Source: Dyella_A sp049445995 (GTDB lineage Bacteria > Pseudomonadota > Gammaproteobacteria > Xanthomonadales > Rhodanobacteraceae). From it: a stretch of DNA of 30,668 nt. Of this stretch, positions 1 through 9,204 are shown piece after piece; the first letter of the stretch is position 1, and each line of letters starts with the position of its first letter. The translations under genes were made by a program, and so were the position numbers. The stretch spans positions 1-30,668 of the forward strand of contig NZ_JBMSDZ010000032.1 in assembly GCF_049445995.1 (NCBI RefSeq), in the 5' to 3' direction. Below the pieces are notes generated by a model. That model searched no databases. It saw nothing but the letters and a program-made list of their open reading frames with translations, and was not told where the DNA came from.

Positions 1-41
1 TCGGCGATCAAGCCTGCCCGTTCCACCTCACGTTGCGTCAT
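1..41 (-). CDS. Probable transposase, N-terminal fragment
   Basis: Only the first 13 codons are inside the window (MTQREVERAGLIA, continuing beyond position 1). The charged start resembles transposases of ISNCY-like elements that begin MTQKE and continue into a helix-turn-helix. The call depends mainly on the neighbouring tandem GGGGACACT terminal repeats. It could instead be an unrelated gene start. Confidence 0.35.
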   Translation of the reverse strand, partial: MTQREVERAGLIA

Positions 42-120
42 CCCCACCTCCACGGTCACCCCCTCGACGGAAAAGGGGACACTTGTAACTTGCAGGAAGG
101 GGACACTACTAACTGGCAGC
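1..120 (-). mobile_element. Edge of an insertion sequence (partial)
   Basis: Seen: on the minus strand an ATG at 39-41, preceded by a GGAGGTGGGG-like ribosome site, opens a frame reading MTQREVERAGLIA and running off the window edge. Outside it, at 73-96 and 97-120, lie two tandem 24-bp units sharing AAGGGGACACT, then TAACT and GCAG at the same spacing (20 of 24 identical). Known: subterminal tandem GGGGACACT units next to a transposase starting MTQ(R/K)E are typical of some integrase-type insertion sequences (ISNCY- or IS481-like). Inferred: this is the left-hand terminus of such an element and the units are transposase-binding sites. The family is not certain because only 13 codons are visible. 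Confidence 0.5.
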
Positions 121-219
121 TACACATGCGGCGCCGCGTCTTGTTATCGATTGCATGTACCGTTAGTCTTCGGAATCCCCTTACGCGCGTTCATGCGTAA
201 ATCCGACATGAGGACAGCC

Positions 220-1506
220 ATGAAGCATGCCCCCCTGTTCAAGTTGCTGGCAGGTGCAACCCTCGCTTTCACCATCGCTGCTGCGCCGACCATGGCGCAT
301 GCACACGCCGACAAGGACAAGAAGGAGTCGCTGTACCCCAACGCGACGCGCAAGGAGCCGAAACTCGACCTGACCAGCCCCAAGGAGCAGAAGGCGCTCA
401 ACGCCGGTCTCGAGGCGGTCAATGGCGGCGATGCCGCCAAGGCCAGCGAACTGCTGCAGCCGATCCTCGACCACAGCAAGAGCAAGTACGCCCAGGCGCT
501 CGCCCTGCAGGGCCTGGCCAGCTTGAAGTACAACGCCGGCGACCTGAAGTCGGCCATTTCCCTGCTGACCCAGGCGCTCGACAAGGGCGTGATTCCGAAC
601 GACACCTACTTCCAGCTCGAATACGAACTGGCCCAGTTCCAGCTCGCCGACGAGCAGTACCAGGCCGCCCTCGACACGCTGGCCAAGTGGCGCAGCGAGG
701 GCAAGAAGGACACCGCCGAATCGCATGCGCTGGAAGGCAACGCCTACTACCGCCTGCAGAAATATCCCGAGGCGATCGCCGCCATGAAGCAGGCGCTGTC
801 GATGACCGACAAGCCGCACGGCAGCTGGAACCAGATCCTGATGGCCAGCTACGCCGAGTCGGGCCAGAGCGACCAGGCGGCCAAGCTGGCCGAACAGCAG
901 CTTGCCGCCAATCCGAACGACACCACCGCACTGAACAACGCCGTGGCCGTGATGATGCAGGCCCAGAAGTACCCCGAGGCCATCGCACTGATGGAGAAGG
1001 CCAAGACGCAGGGGGCGCTCAAGTCCGACAAGGACTACATCAATCTGGCCAAGCTCTATCTCGTCACGGGCCAGACGGCGAACGATCCCAAGCCGGACGC
1101 CGTCAAGGCCGCGCAGACCATCGACGATGGCATGGCCAAGGGCATCGTCCCGGCCACGTACGAGAACTACAAGCTGCTCGGCGATGCCAACTACATAGCC
1201 GGCAGCGAGAGCAAGGCGATCGCGGCCTACAGGAAAGCCATCCCGATGGCCACCGATGGCGAGGCAGCGGTGCGCGCCGGCCAGCTGCTGGTGACACAGA
1301 ACAAGTACAGCGAAGCCCGTCCGCTGATCCAGCAGGGCATCGCCAAGGGCGTCAAGCACAAGGGCTCGGCCTACATGCTGCTCGCCGAGGTCGAGCGCGG
1401 TCTGAAGAACAAGACCGGTGCGATTGCCGCCATGAAACATGCAGCGCAGGATCCGGAAACCGCTGCCAAGGCCAGGGACTGGTTGAAGAAGGCTGGAGCC
1501 AAGTAA
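220..1506 (+). CDS. Exported tetratricopeptide-repeat protein
   Basis: A 428-residue protein if started at the ATG at 220, which has GAGGAC five bases upstream. This start gives a clean Sec signal peptide: MKH, a hydrophobic core rich in Leu/Ala/Thr, then an AHAHA cleavage region. In-frame ATGs at 151 and 208 would only add a non-signal-like leader. The mature part is helical with repeated TPR-like units (for example YPEAIAAMKQAL and YPEAIALMEKAK) and very few bulky hydrophobics, as expected for a periplasmic superhelical scaffold. It lies 212 bp upstream of tonB in the same direction. Inferred: an accessory periplasmic protein of the TonB system, or a protein that binds peptides or outer-membrane components. 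No catalytic motif is visible and no specific function can be assigned. Confidence 0.85.
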   Translation: MKHAPLFKLLAGATLAFTIAAAPTMAHAHADKDKKESLYPNATRKEPKLDLTSPKEQKALNAGLEAVNGGDAAKASELLQPILDHSKSKYAQALALQGLASLKYNAGDLKSAISLLTQALDKGVIPNDTYFQLEYELAQFQLADEQYQAALDTLAKWRSEGKKDTAESHALEGNAYYRLQKYPEAIAAMKQALSMTDKPHGSWNQILMASYAESGQSDQAAKLAEQQLAANPNDTTALNNAVAVMMQAQKYPEAIALMEKAKTQGALKSDKDYINLAKLYLVTGQTANDPKPDAVKAAQTIDDGMAKGIVPATYENYKLLGDANYIAGSESKAIAAYRKAIPMATDGEAAVRAGQLLVTQNKYSEARPLIQQGIAKGVKHKGSAYMLLAEVERGLKNKTGAIAAMKHAAQDPETAAKARDWLKKAGAK

Positions 1507-1633
1507 GGCCAAGGTGTAAGGCCAAGGTTCTGTTCCCTGGACGCAAATGGACGTCCAAACCCTGCTCCCGGGAACTATACAAATACCTTGTGCTGATGTA
1601 ACGTTGAAATCTTTCCGCGCGCAAAATGAGTGT

Positions 1634-1664
1634 CGTCATTCGTTGCCCTGATGCACGAATGACG
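1634..1664. promoter_or_regulatory. Perfect inverted repeat upstream of tonB
   Basis: Arms CGTCATTCGT (1634-1643) and ACGAATGACG (1655-1664) are perfect 10-bp inverted repeats with an 11-bp spacer, 55 bp before the tonB start. An overlapping AATGA-N6-TCATT dyad is at 1625-1640. It is either an operator for the tonB-exb operon or an mRNA hairpin after the TPR gene. It lacks a U-run, so a terminator is unlikely. It does not match a full Fur box. Confidence 0.4.
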
Positions 1665-1718
1665 CGCCCAGCACTGCGGCAAACGCCCACCGATCGACTC
1701 GCTTCAAGATAGTGACAG

Positions 1719-2378
<660 letters not shown>

Positions 2379-2425
2379 TCCCCATTACAGTTACAGTTCA
2401 CGCTTGACTTCCCAAGGGTAGCGTT

Positions 2426-3160
2426 ATGTTCCAACAGACCTCTGCACCACTGACCAACTCCGAAGCCATGAAGCAGATGGGCTTCGGCGACCTCATCCAC
2501 AACCTCGATCCGCTCGGCTGGATCGTGCTGATCACGCTCGTGATCATGTCGGTGTCCTCGTGGTACTTCATCGTGGCCAACGCCATCCGCAACGCGATGG
2601 TTCGCTCGCGTGCCGACAAGGTGATCGACGGCTTCTGGAGCACCACCTCGACGCAGGACGCGATCCGCGAACTCGAAGCGCAGCCCAAGAGCGAACCATT
2701 CTCGAAGATCGCGCTCGATGCCGCTTCGGCGGTGGCCCACCACCAGCAGGCCGGCGCCGCCGGCAACGGCCTGGCCCAGACGCTCAGCCGCTCGGAATTC
2801 ATCGACCGCGCACTGCGTCAGGCGGTGGCGCGTGAGAGCCTGCGCCTCGAAGGCGGCCTGACCCTGCTCGCCACGGTCGGCTCGGCCGCACCGTTCGTGG
2901 GTCTGCTCGGTACGGTGTGGGGCATCTACAACGCCCTGATCGGCATCGCCGCGGCGGGCAACGCCTCGATGACGGCCGTGGCCGGTCCGGTGGGCGAGGC
3001 GCTGATCATGACCGCGATCGGTCTGTTCACCGCGATCCCGGCCGTGCTTGCCTACAACTTCTTCAACCGCGCCAATCGCCTCACCTACGCGCAGTTCGAC
3101 GAGTTCGCGCACGACCTGCACGACTTCTTCGCCACCGGCGCCCGCGTCGAAGGCAAGTGA
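2426..3160 (+). CDS. exbB: ExbB (MotA/TolQ/ExbB proton channel)
   Basis: The 244-residue inner-membrane subunit forms the pentameric scaffold of the ExbB-ExbD motor that energises TonB. Seen: a first membrane helix at about residues 30-51 (WIVLITLVIMSVSSWYFIV), a cytoplasmic segment with charged helices, and then two helices at about 143-175 and 190-215. These carry the family's Gly/Ala-rich signature (LLATVGSAAPFVGLLGTVWG and ALIMTAIGLFTAIPAVLAYN). It starts 47 bp after tonB and ends 11 bp before exbD1, so co-transcription is likely. The family also includes TolQ, but the tonB/exbD context favours ExbB. Confidence 0.94.
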   Translation: MFQQTSAPLTNSEAMKQMGFGDLIHNLDPLGWIVLITLVIMSVSSWYFIVANAIRNAMVRSRADKVIDGFWSTTSTQDAIRELEAQPKSEPFSKIALDAASAVAHHQQAGAAGNGLAQTLSRSEFIDRALRQAVARESLRLEGGLTLLATVGSAAPFVGLLGTVWGIYNALIGIAAAGNASMTAVAGPVGEALIMTAIGLFTAIPAVLAYNFFNRANRLTYAQFDEFAHDLHDFFATGARVEGK

Positions 3161-3171
3161 GGGCCTGACCC

Positions 3172-3585
3172 ATGGCAATGAGCACCGGTGACAGTTCCGG
3201 CGGTCCGATGTCGGAAATCAACGTCACGCCCCTCGTGGACGTGATGCTGGTGCTGCTGATTATCTTCATGATCACGGCACCGCTGGCCAGCCACAGGATT
3301 GACGTCAAGCTACCCACGGCCAATCCCAAGGCGACCGACGCCAAGCACTTCGAGCCGATGGATCTGGCCGTGACGGCTGACGGCGCGATGTATCTGGACG
3401 ACCGGGAAGTCGACGAGAACCAGCTGAAGGCGGCCTTGGCCGTCGCGGCCTCCAAGTCACCGCAGCCGGAACTCCAGATCCGCGCCGACAAGACGACCGA
3501 GTACAAGATCGTGAAGAAGATCCTCTCTGATGCGAAGGGCCAGGGCATGGTCCACGTCGGCTTCATCACGACGGGCAAGGAGTAA
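3172..3585 (+). CDS. exbD1: ExbD, first paralogue
   Basis: A 137-residue single-pass inner-membrane protein and proton-conducting partner of ExbB. Seen: a short cytoplasmic tail with GGPMSEINVTPLVDVMLVLL. The aspartate in the PLVDVMLVLL membrane helix corresponds to the protonatable residue of ExbD/TolR. A periplasmic domain follows to the end. GAGGG about ten bases before the ATG at 3172 supports the start. The next gene is a second ExbD with an almost identical membrane segment but a clearly diverged periplasmic part. In Xanthomonas campestris the equivalent operon also has two exbD genes, of which the first is the one needed for iron uptake. Confidence 0.93.
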   Translation: MAMSTGDSSGGPMSEINVTPLVDVMLVLLIIFMITAPLASHRIDVKLPTANPKATDAKHFEPMDLAVTADGAMYLDDREVDENQLKAALAVAASKSPQPELQIRADKTTEYKIVKKILSDAKGQGMVHVGFITTGKE

Positions 3586-3590
3586 CGACC

Positions 3591-3995
3591 ATGGCTTTCA
3601 GTACGGGAAGCGGCAAGGGTCCGATGTCCGAAATCAACGTCACGCCGCTGGTGGACGTGATGCTGGTGCTGCTGATCATCTTCATGCTGACCGCGCCCAT
3701 CGTGACGCACGACGTGAAGATCGATCTCCCTCAACCGACCAACAACCCGCCGCCGGATACGGACCACCTGGATCCGATCAGCCTCAGGATCGACGCGTCC
3801 GGTGCGCTGTACTGGAACGATGTGCCGGTCGACGAGAACGGCATGCGGGCCCAGATGGCGGTGATCGCGCAGCAGACCAACCAGCCGGAGATCCAGATCA
3901 ACGCGGACGACGTGGTGGCCTACGAGTATGTCGCCCGCGCACTGGCGGATGCGAAGAGCTACGGCCTGACCAAGATCGGGTTCACCGAGCAGTGA
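3591..3995 (+). CDS. exbD2: ExbD, second paralogue
   Basis: A 134-residue ExbD/TolR-family protein. The first 35 residues nearly repeat those of the upstream ExbD (GPMSEINVTPLVDVMLVLL and the intramembrane Asp). The periplasmic half differs, with a NNPPPDTDHLDPISL linker. It begins five bases after the exbD1 stop, and the AGGAG ribosome site lies inside the end of exbD1, which implies translational coupling. It is the last gene before a Rho-independent terminator. Inferred: a variant motor partner used with a subset of TonB-dependent functions. Its separate role cannot be read from sequence. Confidence 0.92.
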   Translation: MAFSTGSGKGPMSEINVTPLVDVMLVLLIIFMLTAPIVTHDVKIDLPQPTNNPPPDTDHLDPISLRIDASGALYWNDVPVDENGMRAQMAVIAQQTNQPEIQINADDVVAYEYVARALADAKSYGLTKIGFTEQ

Positions 3996-4028
3996 TCGTC
4001 CCGCCACGGCGGACCGCAAGACGCAAGA

Positions 4029-4054
4029 CCCCCGCCTCGCGCGGGGGTTTTCGT
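4029..4054 (+). terminator. Rho-independent terminator of the tonB-exb operon
   Basis: Stem CCCCCGC (4029-4035) pairs with GCGGGGG (4041-4047) around a 5-base loop, followed by TTTT. It lies 33 bp after exbD2 and 58 bp before the end of convergent pdxJ. Confidence 0.9.
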
Positions 4055-4108
4055 TTCAGGGCCGGTCGCAGCCGGATGCCGGCGCCGCGATCGCAATCCA
4101 TCCATCCA

Positions 4109-4852
4109 TCAATCCAGGATCTGGCGGTAGCGTTTGACGGTCGGTGCCAGTCCGTCGTACAGCGCCTCGCCGATCAGCGCGTGGCCGATGGACACCTCCG
4201 CCAGTCCCGGAATCGCGGCCTTGAAGGTGCCCAGGTTGGCCTGGCTGAGATCGTGTCCGGCGTTGACCGCCAACCCTGCCTGCTGCGCCCGCCGGGCAGT
4301 CTCCGCGCAGCGAGCGAGTTCGGCGGCCACCTGCCCGCGGGCAAACGCATGCGCGTAGGGCCCGGTGTAGATCTCGATGCGCTGGACCCCGATGCGCACG
4401 GTCGCCTCGAACTGCACGGTGCCGGCATCGACGAACAGACTCACGCGGCAGCCCAGCTCCCGCAATGCCGCCACCAGCGGTGCCAGTCGATCCGCGTCAC
4501 GCGCCAGGTCGAAGCCGTGGTCGGAGGTGATCTGCCCGTCGTCGTCCGGGACCAGGGTGACCTGGGTCGGCCGCACTTCCGCCGCCAGCGCGAGCAGCCC
4601 GGGATAGTCGCCACGCGCCGGCGCGAACGGATTGCCCTCGATGTTGTACTCGACGCGACCGCGCAGCAGTTGCGCCAGCAGGCGCACGTCATCGGGGCGG
4701 ATATGCCGCAGGTCCGGCCGCGGATGCACGGTGATGCCGCCGCATCCCGCCTCGATGCAGGTATGCGCGGCGCGGGCCAGCGATGGTTCATCGCCACCGC
4801 GCGAATTGCGCAGCACGGCGATCTTGTTGAGGTTGACGCTGAGCAGGGTCAT
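4109..4852 (-). CDS. pdxJ: Pyridoxine 5'-phosphate synthase
   Basis: This 247-residue cytoplasmic TIM-barrel enzyme condenses 1-deoxy-D-xylulose 5-phosphate with 3-amino-2-oxopropyl phosphate in the DXP-dependent vitamin B6 pathway. Seen: the family's start SVNLNKIAVLRNSRGG, the ITVHPRPDLRHI active-site strand, EYNIEGNP with the catalytic Glu, and the C-terminal AGHDLSQANL and SIGHALIGEALYDGL phosphate-binding segment. Length matches the family (about 240-250). It is transcribed towards exbD2 and lies 90 bp downstream of a phosphopantetheinyl transferase gene on the same strand. An operon of the two is plausible but not proven. Confidence 0.94.
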   Translation of the reverse strand: MTLLSVNLNKIAVLRNSRGGDEPSLARAAHTCIEAGCGGITVHPRPDLRHIRPDDVRLLAQLLRGRVEYNIEGNPFAPARGDYPGLLALAAEVRPTQVTLVPDDDGQITSDHGFDLARDADRLAPLVAALRELGCRVSLFVDAGTVQFEATVRIGVQRIEIYTGPYAHAFARGQVAAELARCAETARRAQQAGLAVNAGHDLSQANLGTFKAAIPGLAEVSIGHALIGEALYDGLAPTVKRYRQILD

Positions 4853-4942
4853 GGGACGCTAACCACCAGTCACGGAAATGACCGCGCGTCGGCAGGCACG
4901 CCGCGGCGGACGCCAAGAGTACGCCAACCCGACGGCCGTCGA

Positions 4943-5587
4943 TCAACGCGCCTGGCCGCACCAGCGCACCGCCATCGACGGACCGCGCCAGGCGAGGGCC
5001 GCCACCCAGTCCGGATCGAGCGTCAGCTCGCGCACCTGCCATGCTGCCACCGAGTCCGCGTCGAGATGCACTCGTGCGGTCGCGGATCCGCCCAGATCCA
5101 CCACCACGCGATGCAGGCCGTATGCCAGTCCACGCCCCTGCGCCTTGAGCACGGCCTCCTTGACCGTCCAGAGGCGCAGGAACGCCGCTGCCCGCTCGTC
5201 GGCGGGCAGGGCGCCCAGCGCGTCGGCCTCGACCGGCGCGAAGAAACGCTGCGCCAGCGCCAGCACGTTCCGGTCGGCGCGACGCGGACGATGCTCCAGG
5301 TCGATCCCCGGCTGCACCGAGCGCGCGATCGCCACCAGCGCGCGATCGGCGCTGTGCGACCAGTTGAAGCGCAAGCGGCCGCGATGCGCGCCGTGCAGTT
5401 CGGGACGGCCGTGCACCGTGTCCACAAGGGTGACGTCCTCGGCGCGGAGGTCGAGATAGACGGCCAGCAGACGGCGCAGGGGCGCCCGCCCGCCCGCCCG
5501 CTCGTATCGCATCGACCAGACGTGAATCTCGTCATCGTGCAGGCCCTCTGCTAGCGTGAGGGCGGTAGGCGTGGGGTGATCGGACAT
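4943..5587 (-). CDS. 4'-phosphopantetheinyl transferase, Sfp type
   Basis: A 214-residue enzyme predicted to move the phosphopantetheine arm of CoA onto a serine of acyl or peptidyl carrier proteins. Seen: the FNWSHS motif at 75-80, GIDLE at 94-98 (Asp96 and Glu98 as magnesium ligands) and the WTVKEAVLKAQGRGL motif from 140 (Lys143, Glu144, Lys148). These are the three core signatures of the Sfp/Gsp/EntD class. The ATG at 5587 was chosen because upstream sequence in this frame reads antisense to the kinase gene. Its start is 87 bp from that of the divergent kinase. Partner carrier proteins are not in the window. Confidence 0.9.
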   Translation of the reverse strand: MSDHPTPTALTLAEGLHDDEIHVWSMRYERAGGRAPLRRLLAVYLDLRAEDVTLVDTVHGRPELHGAHRGRLRFNWSHSADRALVAIARSVQPGIDLEHRPRRADRNVLALAQRFFAPVEADALGALPADERAAAFLRLWTVKEAVLKAQGRGLAYGLHRVVVDLGGSATARVHLDADSVAAWQVRELTLDPDWVAALAWRGPSMAVRWCGQAR

Positions 5588-5674
5588 GCGGGCATGGTGC
5601 CGCCCCGGTCGCCGTGCACACAAGGATCGACGCATCGCGCGGTGGAAGCGCACACATCGGGCGAGGGGTTGGAC

Positions 5675-8600
5675 GTGATCTCTGGATGGCTGCTGCTGGT
5701 GGTTGCGGCGCTGTACGTGGGCGTGCTGTTCGCGGTGGCCTGGAAAGGCGATCGCCAGCCGCTCTACCCGAGCAAGCAATGGCTGCGTCCGCTGGTCTAC
5801 AGCCTCGCCCTGGCGGTGTACTGCTCGTCGTGGACGTTCTATGGCGCCGTCGGCACGGCGGCCCGCGATGGTCTGGCCTACCTGCCGATCTATCTGGGAC
5901 CCGCGCTGCTGTTCATCCTCGGCTTCGGGCTGATGAGCCGGCTGGTGACGGTGGCCAGCCAGCGCAACACCACCACCATCGCCGACTTCATCGGTGCGCG
6001 CTTCGGCAAGTCGCACGGCCTAGCGGCGCTGGTAGCGCTGATTGCGGTGACCGCGGTGATCCCCTACCTGGCGCTGCAGTTCGAAGCGATATCGATGTCG
6101 CTGGACGTGTTGTCGGAGACCGGGCCGAACGCGATCGTGCCATCGACCGACAGCGCGCTGTGGTGTGCGCTGCTGCTGGCCGCGTTCGCCATCCTGTTCG
6201 GCACGCGCAGCATCGATGCCAGCGAGCACCACCACGGCATGATGCTGGCGATCGCGCTGGAGTCGGTCATCAAGCTGCTGGCCTTCCTCGGGCTGGGCGT
6301 CTACGCGCTGTGGCACGGCCCGGGCCTGCAGGACATGCTCAGGCTTCCGCACGCACCGCTCGCACACAGCCAGTCGCCGGGTTTCCTGGCGCAGACGCTG
6401 CTCGCGTTCTGCGCGATGTTCTGCCTGCCGCGGCAGTTCCAGATCGGCGTGGTGGAATGCGAGGATCCGCGCGATCTGCGCCGCGCCCGCTGGATGTTCC
6501 CGCTGTACATGCTGCTGATCAGCCTGTGCGTGCTGCCGATCGTGGCGGCCGGCATGAACCTGCCGGCGGTGCGCAGCGGGCTGGCCGATGCCTGGGTGCT
6601 GAACCTGCCGCTGGCCCACGGCGATCGCGGCGTGGCGCTGATCGCCTTCCTCGGCGGTTTCTCGGCGGCCACCGGCATGGTCATCGTGTCCACCGTCGCG
6701 CTGTCCACAATGATCAGCAACGACCTGGTGATGCCGGCGCTGCTGCGCATTCGCCGGCTGCGCCTGGAACAGCGCCAGGATCTGTCACTGCTGCTGCTGC
6801 GCATCCGCCGCGTGGCGATCGTGGCGCTGGTGCTGCTGGCCTACGGCTACTACCGGATCGTCGCCGGCAACGCCAACCTCGCCGCCACCGGCCTGCTCGC
6901 CTTTGCCGCCGTGGCGCAGTTCGCGCCGGCGATCGTTGCTGCGCTGTACTGGCGCGGTGCCAGCCAGGCCGGCGTGGCCATCGGCCTGCTCGCCGGCTTC
7001 GCGGTATGGATCTACACCCTGCTGCTGCCGGCGGTCGACCGCAGCGCGGCCTGGTTGCAGCGGGGGCCGTTCGGCATCGAGTGGCTGCGCCCGCAGGCGC
7101 TGTTCCATCTCAGCGGCTGGGACCCGGTGATGCACAGCACGTTCTGGTCGCTGCTGGTCAACGTGGCGTGTCTGATCTTCATCTCGCTGCGTTTCCGCCC
7201 CTCGCTGGCCGAGCGCATCCACGCGGCGATGTTCGTCGATCCCTACATCGCCGCCAGCAGCGGCAGCGCCAACTGGCGCGGACGCGTCGCCGTCGGCGAC
7301 CTGATGACCATCGCCGGGCGCATCGTCGGCGAACGCAGCGCGCAGCGCGCGTTCAGCGAATACGGCCTGCGCCATGGCAAGGCGTTGGAGCCGGGCGCAG
7401 CGGCCGACCGCGCCCTGATCCAGTACACCGAGCGCCTGCTTGCCGGCGCGGTGGGCGCGGCCAGCGCGCGGCGCATCCTGATGGGCGCGCTGTCCGGTTC
7501 CGGGCTGGACATCGCCGAGGCGATGGCGCTGATGGACGAGGCCTCGCAGGAGCTGCGCTTCAACCGCGAGCTGCTGTCCACCACGCTGGAAAACGTCTCG
7601 CAGGGCATCAGCGTGGTCGACGCGCGGATGCGCCTGGTCACCTGGAACCGGCGCTATCTGGAACTGTTCGGCTACCCCGACGGCATGGTCTACATCGGCG
7701 TGCCGGTGGCCGACCTGATCCGCTGGAACGCCGAACACGGCGAGTGCGGTCCGGGCGAGGTGGAGGCGCACGTGGCCAAGCGCATCGGCCACCTGCGCGC
7801 CGGCACGCCGCACCTGTTCCAGCGGGTGCGGCCGGACGGCACGGTGATCGAGATGCGCGGGCGCCCGCTGCCGGGCGGCGGCTACGTCACCACCTACACC
7901 GACGTCACCGCCTACAAGCACGCCGAACTGGCGTTGCGAGAGGCGAACGAAACCCTCGAACAGCGCGTGGAGCAGCGCACCGCCGAACTGAGCGAGGCAC
8001 TGGAAGCGACCGCGCGCGCGCAGCGCGAGGCGGAATCGGCGATGGTGTCCAAGACCCGCTTCCTGGCCGCCGCCAGCCACGATCTGCTGCAGCCGCTCAA
8101 CGCCGCGCGGCTGTTCACCTCGGCATTGCGCCAGCAGCCGGCGCTCGATGAGGAATCCAGTCGGCTGGCCGAGCGCATCGACGCCTCGTTCCGCGCGGCG
8201 GAAGACTTGCTCGACGCGCTGCTCGACGTCTCCCGCCTCGATGCCGGCCGCTATCGGCCCGAGTACAGCGATTTCGCGCTGGCCGACCTGTTCGACTCGC
8301 TCAAGGCGCAGTTCGCGGTGGTCGCCGAGCAGCGCGGACTGCGCCTGCGGGTGGTGCCGACCCACCTGTCGATCCGCAGCGACCCGCAGCTGTTGCGGCG
8401 CATCCTGCAGAACTTCCTCTCCAACGCGCTGCGTTACACCCGTGCCGGCGGCGTGCTGCTGGGTGCGCGTCGCCATGGCGACGAGGTGCGCATCCAGGTG
8501 TGGGACACCGGCCCCGGCATCGCGCCGGAGCAGCGCGCCAACATCTTCGACGAATTCCAGCGCCTGCAGCGCCCCTCGCCGTGGGGCGAGAAGGGCCTGG

Positions 8601-9145
8601 GCCTGGGCCTGTCGATCTGCGACCGCATCTCGGCCATCATGGGCCACCGCCTGGAGCTTGCCTCGCGCGTGGCCAAGGGCAGTTGCTTCGCCTGCGTGGT
8701 GCCGCGCGTGGCGGCCGTGCCGCGCCGGCCGGCGGTGGCACCGCGGCTGCCGACCGGCGAGCCGCTGGCGCTCACCGTGCTGTGCCTGGATAACGATCCA
8801 ACCATCCTCGACGGCATGCAGGCCCTGCTCAAGCGCTGGGGCGTGGATTGCCGGCTCGCCGAGGACGTGGCGCAGGCCGAGGCGCAACTGCGCAGCGGCG
8901 GCATCGACCTGCTGCTGGCCGACTACCACCTCGCCGACAGCATCGACGGCCTGCAGGCGCTGCAGCACCTGCGCATGCGGCTGGGCAAGCTGCCGCCGGT
9001 GGCAATGATTACCGCCGACGGCAGCAGCGAGTTGAAACAGCGCGCGCGAGAGCTTGGCTATCCGCTGCTGCACAAGCCGGTGCGCCCGGCCGTCCTGCGC
9101 GCGCTGCTCGGCGCGCTGCTGCGCAAGCACGCCAGCAACGACTGA
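5675..9145 (+). CDS. crbS: Hybrid sensor kinase with symporter-like sensor (CrbS type)
   Basis: A 1156-residue inner-membrane kinase. The GTG at 5675 is chosen because GAGGGG lies six bases upstream and the first membrane helix (SGWLLLVVAALYVGVLF) follows at once. Order: a sodium/solute-symporter-like domain with about 12-13 helices to about residue 500, a linker, a PAS domain (about 650-770), a short coiled coil, HisKA with the phospho-acceptor in ASHDLLQPLNAAR (His802), HATPase with FLSNALRYT, DTGPGIAPE and GLGLGLSIC, and a receiver domain with Asp1083 in LLLADYHL. This is the architecture of CrbS/MxtR/NahK-like kinases. The neighbouring LuxR-type regulator and acs argue for CrbS, which controls acetate scavenging in Vibrio and Pseudomonas. 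The ligand is not shown by the sequence. Confidence 0.87.
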   Translation: MISGWLLLVVAALYVGVLFAVAWKGDRQPLYPSKQWLRPLVYSLALAVYCSSWTFYGAVGTAARDGLAYLPIYLGPALLFILGFGLMSRLVTVASQRNTTTIADFIGARFGKSHGLAALVALIAVTAVIPYLALQFEAISMSLDVLSETGPNAIVPSTDSALWCALLLAAFAILFGTRSIDASEHHHGMMLAIALESVIKLLAFLGLGVYALWHGPGLQDMLRLPHAPLAHSQSPGFLAQTLLAFCAMFCLPRQFQIGVVECEDPRDLRRARWMFPLYMLLISLCVLPIVAAGMNLPAVRSGLADAWVLNLPLAHGDRGVALIAFLGGFSAATGMVIVSTVALSTMISNDLVMPALLRIRRLRLEQRQDLSLLLLRIRRVAIVALVLLAYGYYRIVAGNANLAATGLLAFAAVAQFAPAIVAALYWRGASQAGVAIGLLAGFAVWIYTLLLPAVDRSAAWLQRGPFGIEWLRPQALFHLSGWDPVMHSTFWSLLVNVACLIFISLRFRPSLAERIHAAMFVDPYIAASSGSANWRGRVAVGDLMTIAGRIVGERSAQRAFSEYGLRHGKALEPGAAADRALIQYTERLLAGAVGAASARRILMGALSGSGLDIAEAMALMDEASQELRFNRELLSTTLENVSQGISVVDARMRLVTWNRRYLELFGYPDGMVYIGVPVADLIRWNAEHGECGPGEVEAHVAKRIGHLRAGTPHLFQRVRPDGTVIEMRGRPLPGGGYVTTYTDVTAYKHAELALREANETLEQRVEQRTAELSEALEATARAQREAESAMVSKTRFLAAASHDLLQPLNAARLFTSALRQQPALDEESSRLAERIDASFRAAEDLLDALLDVSRLDAGRYRPEYSDFALADLFDSLKAQFAVVAEQRGLRLRVVPTHLSIRSDPQLLRRILQNFLSNALRYTRAGGVLLGARRHGDEVRIQVWDTGPGIAPEQRANIFDEFQRLQRPSPWGEKGLGLGLSICDRISAIMGHRLELASRVAKGSCFACVVPRVAAVPRRPAVAPRLPTGEPLALTVLCLDNDPTILDGMQALLKRWGVDCRLAEDVAQAEAQLRSGGIDLLLADYHLADSIDGLQALQHLRMRLGKLPPVAMITADGSSELKQRARELGYPLLHKPVRPAVLRALLGALLRKHASND

Positions 9146-9204
9146 TCATCACGCGCCACCCGCGGCACGACGAATGCCTGCCGCAGCGTTGGCCGATCGT
9201 GCGG

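Noticed and set aside
6785..9130. A long minus-strand open frame inside the hybrid kinase gene
   Set aside because: It is a high-GC antisense shadow. The plus strand carries clear kinase and receiver motifs, and the antisense protein is His/Gln/Arg-rich without known domains.
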